This document shows positions 62,836 to 64,000 of a stretch of 64,000 nucleotides of DNA, piece after piece. Positions within the stretch are counted from its first letter, which is position 1. Every line of letters starts with the position of its first letter. The position numbers and the translations under genes are program-made. The notes beneath the pieces were generated by a model. The model was given only the letters and a program-made list of their open reading frames with translations, was not told where the DNA came from and searched no databases. The DNA comes from Anoplopoma fimbria (taxonomy: Eukaryota > Chordata > Actinopteri > Perciformes > Anoplopomatidae). The stretch spans positions 2,604,151 to 2,668,150 of the forward strand of contig NC_072460.1 of the NCBI RefSeq assembly GCF_027596085.1, read 5' to 3'.

Positions 62836-63945
62836 TCATTATGAAACATGTTTATTGTGTTCATTAAGAAACATGTTTATTGTGTTCATTCAGAAACATG
62901 TGTATTGTGTTCATTAAGAAACATGTGTATTGTGTTCATTAAGAAACATGTGTATTGTGTTCATTAAGAAACATGTGTGTTATTGTGAAACATGTGTTTG
63001 TGTTCATTAAGAAACATGTGTATTGTGTTCATTAAGAAACATGTTTATTGTGTTCATTAAGAAACATGTGTATTGTGTTCATTAAGAAACATGTGTATTG
63101 TGTTCATTAAGAAACATGTGTATTGTGTTCATTAAGAAACATGTTCATTAAAACATGAAACATGAAACATGTATTGTGTTCATTAAGAAACATGTTTATT
63201 GTGTTCATTAAGAAACATGTGTGTTCATTAAGAAACATGTTTATTGTGTTCATTAAGAAACATGTTTATTGTGTTCATTAAGAAACATGTGTATTGTGTT
63301 CATTAAGAAACATGTTTATTGTGTTCATTAAGAAACATGTGTATTGTGTTCATTAAGAAACATGTTTATTGTGTTCATTAAGAAACATGTGTATTGTGTT
63401 CATTAAGAAACATGTGTATTGTGTTCATTAAGAAACATGTGTATTGTGTTCATTAAGAAACATGTGTTCATTGTGTTCATTAAGAAACATGTAAGAAACA
63501 TGTGTATTGTGTTCATTAAGAAACATGTGTATTGTGTTCATTAAGAAACATGTGTATTGTGTTCATTAAGAAACATGTGTATTGTGTTCATTAAGAAACA
63601 TGTGTATTGTGTTCATTAAGAAACATGTTTATTGTGTTCATTAAGAAACATGTGTATTGTGTTCATTAAGAAACATGTGTATTGTGTTCATTAAGAATTA
63701 AGAAACATGTGTATTGTGTTCATTAAGAAACATGTGTATTGTGTTCATTAAGAAACATGTGTATTGTGTTCATTAAGAAACATGTGTATTGTGTTCATTA
63801 AGAAACATGTTTATTGTGTTCATTAAGAAACATGTGTATTGTGTTCATTAAGAAACATGTGTATTGTGTTCATTAAGAAACATGTGTATTGTGTTCATTA
63901 AGAAACATGTGTATTGTGTTCATTAAGAAACATGTGTATTGTGTG
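62836..63945. repeat. 25-bp minisatellite
   Basis: About 44 tandem units of AAGAAACATGTGTATTG + TGTTCATT, with a T/G alternation (GTTTATT versus GTGTATT). A few units are truncated or recombined (near 62990, 63140-63170, 63205, 63470-63500 and 63695). Confidence 0.97.
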
Positions 63946-64000
63946 AGGGGAACAAACATAACCATAACATCATCTCTCTGAACAACTCAAAATAAGATGC

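Noticed and set aside
62836..63945. CRISPR-like regular array
   Set aside because: Units are directly contiguous without unique spacers, in a vertebrate genome; this is a minisatellite. The same holds for 12172-13046 and 61426-62441.

Overview
The window is vertebrate nuclear DNA, almost certainly from a ray-finned (teleost) fish. The evidence is spliced genes with GT-AG introns and vertebrate exon phases, long CA/TG microsatellites, a Tc1-type miniature element, teleost LINE remnants and compact intergenic spacers. The order GNB1, NADK, SLC35E2 matches the conserved block on human 1p36.33. There are no bacterial features, rRNA genes, convincing tRNA genes or CRISPR arrays.

Layout. (1) 1-10.4 kb, + strand: the 3' two thirds of gnb1 (residues 69-340 in six coding exons), a 3'UTR intron and a long terminal 3'UTR exon. 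(2) 10.4-13.05 kb: spacer ending in a 31-bp minisatellite. (3) 13.06-31.3 kb, + strand: complete nadk (429 aa, 11 coding exons), a promoter with a CRE and an inverted CCAAT box, and a phase-compatible alternative first exon at 21.66 kb. Its introns hold a nearly identical inverted repeat (0.87 and 0.78 kb arms) about 8 kb apart. (4) 32.0-44.2 kb, - strand: a nine-exon gene for a 334-aa multi-pass membrane protein that I cannot name. It reads cleanly except for a one-base deficit in a G-run. Its 6.1-kb third-last-to-fourth intron region is filled with degenerate satellite and LINE debris. (5) 46.4-55.3 kb, + strand: slc35e2 (388 aa, eight coding exons), with a 3.9-kb minisatellite of about 33-bp units inside its 5'UTR intron. 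(6) 57.6-60.95 kb, - strand: a complete mitochondrial carrier of the SLC25A45/47/48 subfamily (277 aa, six exons), tail-to-tail with slc35e2. (7) 61.4-63.95 kb: two more minisatellites (19-bp and 25-bp units).

The genes are unrelated in pathway: G-protein signalling, NADP synthesis, an orphan membrane protein, a Golgi-type nucleotide-sugar/triose-phosphate translocator relative and a mitochondrial carrier. Their adjacency reflects conserved synteny rather than an operon-like system. I see no new defence or biosynthetic system. The least explained items are the orphan membrane-protein gene with its apparent frameshift, the alternative nadk first exon enclosed by the inverted repeat, and the concentration of long minisatellites.
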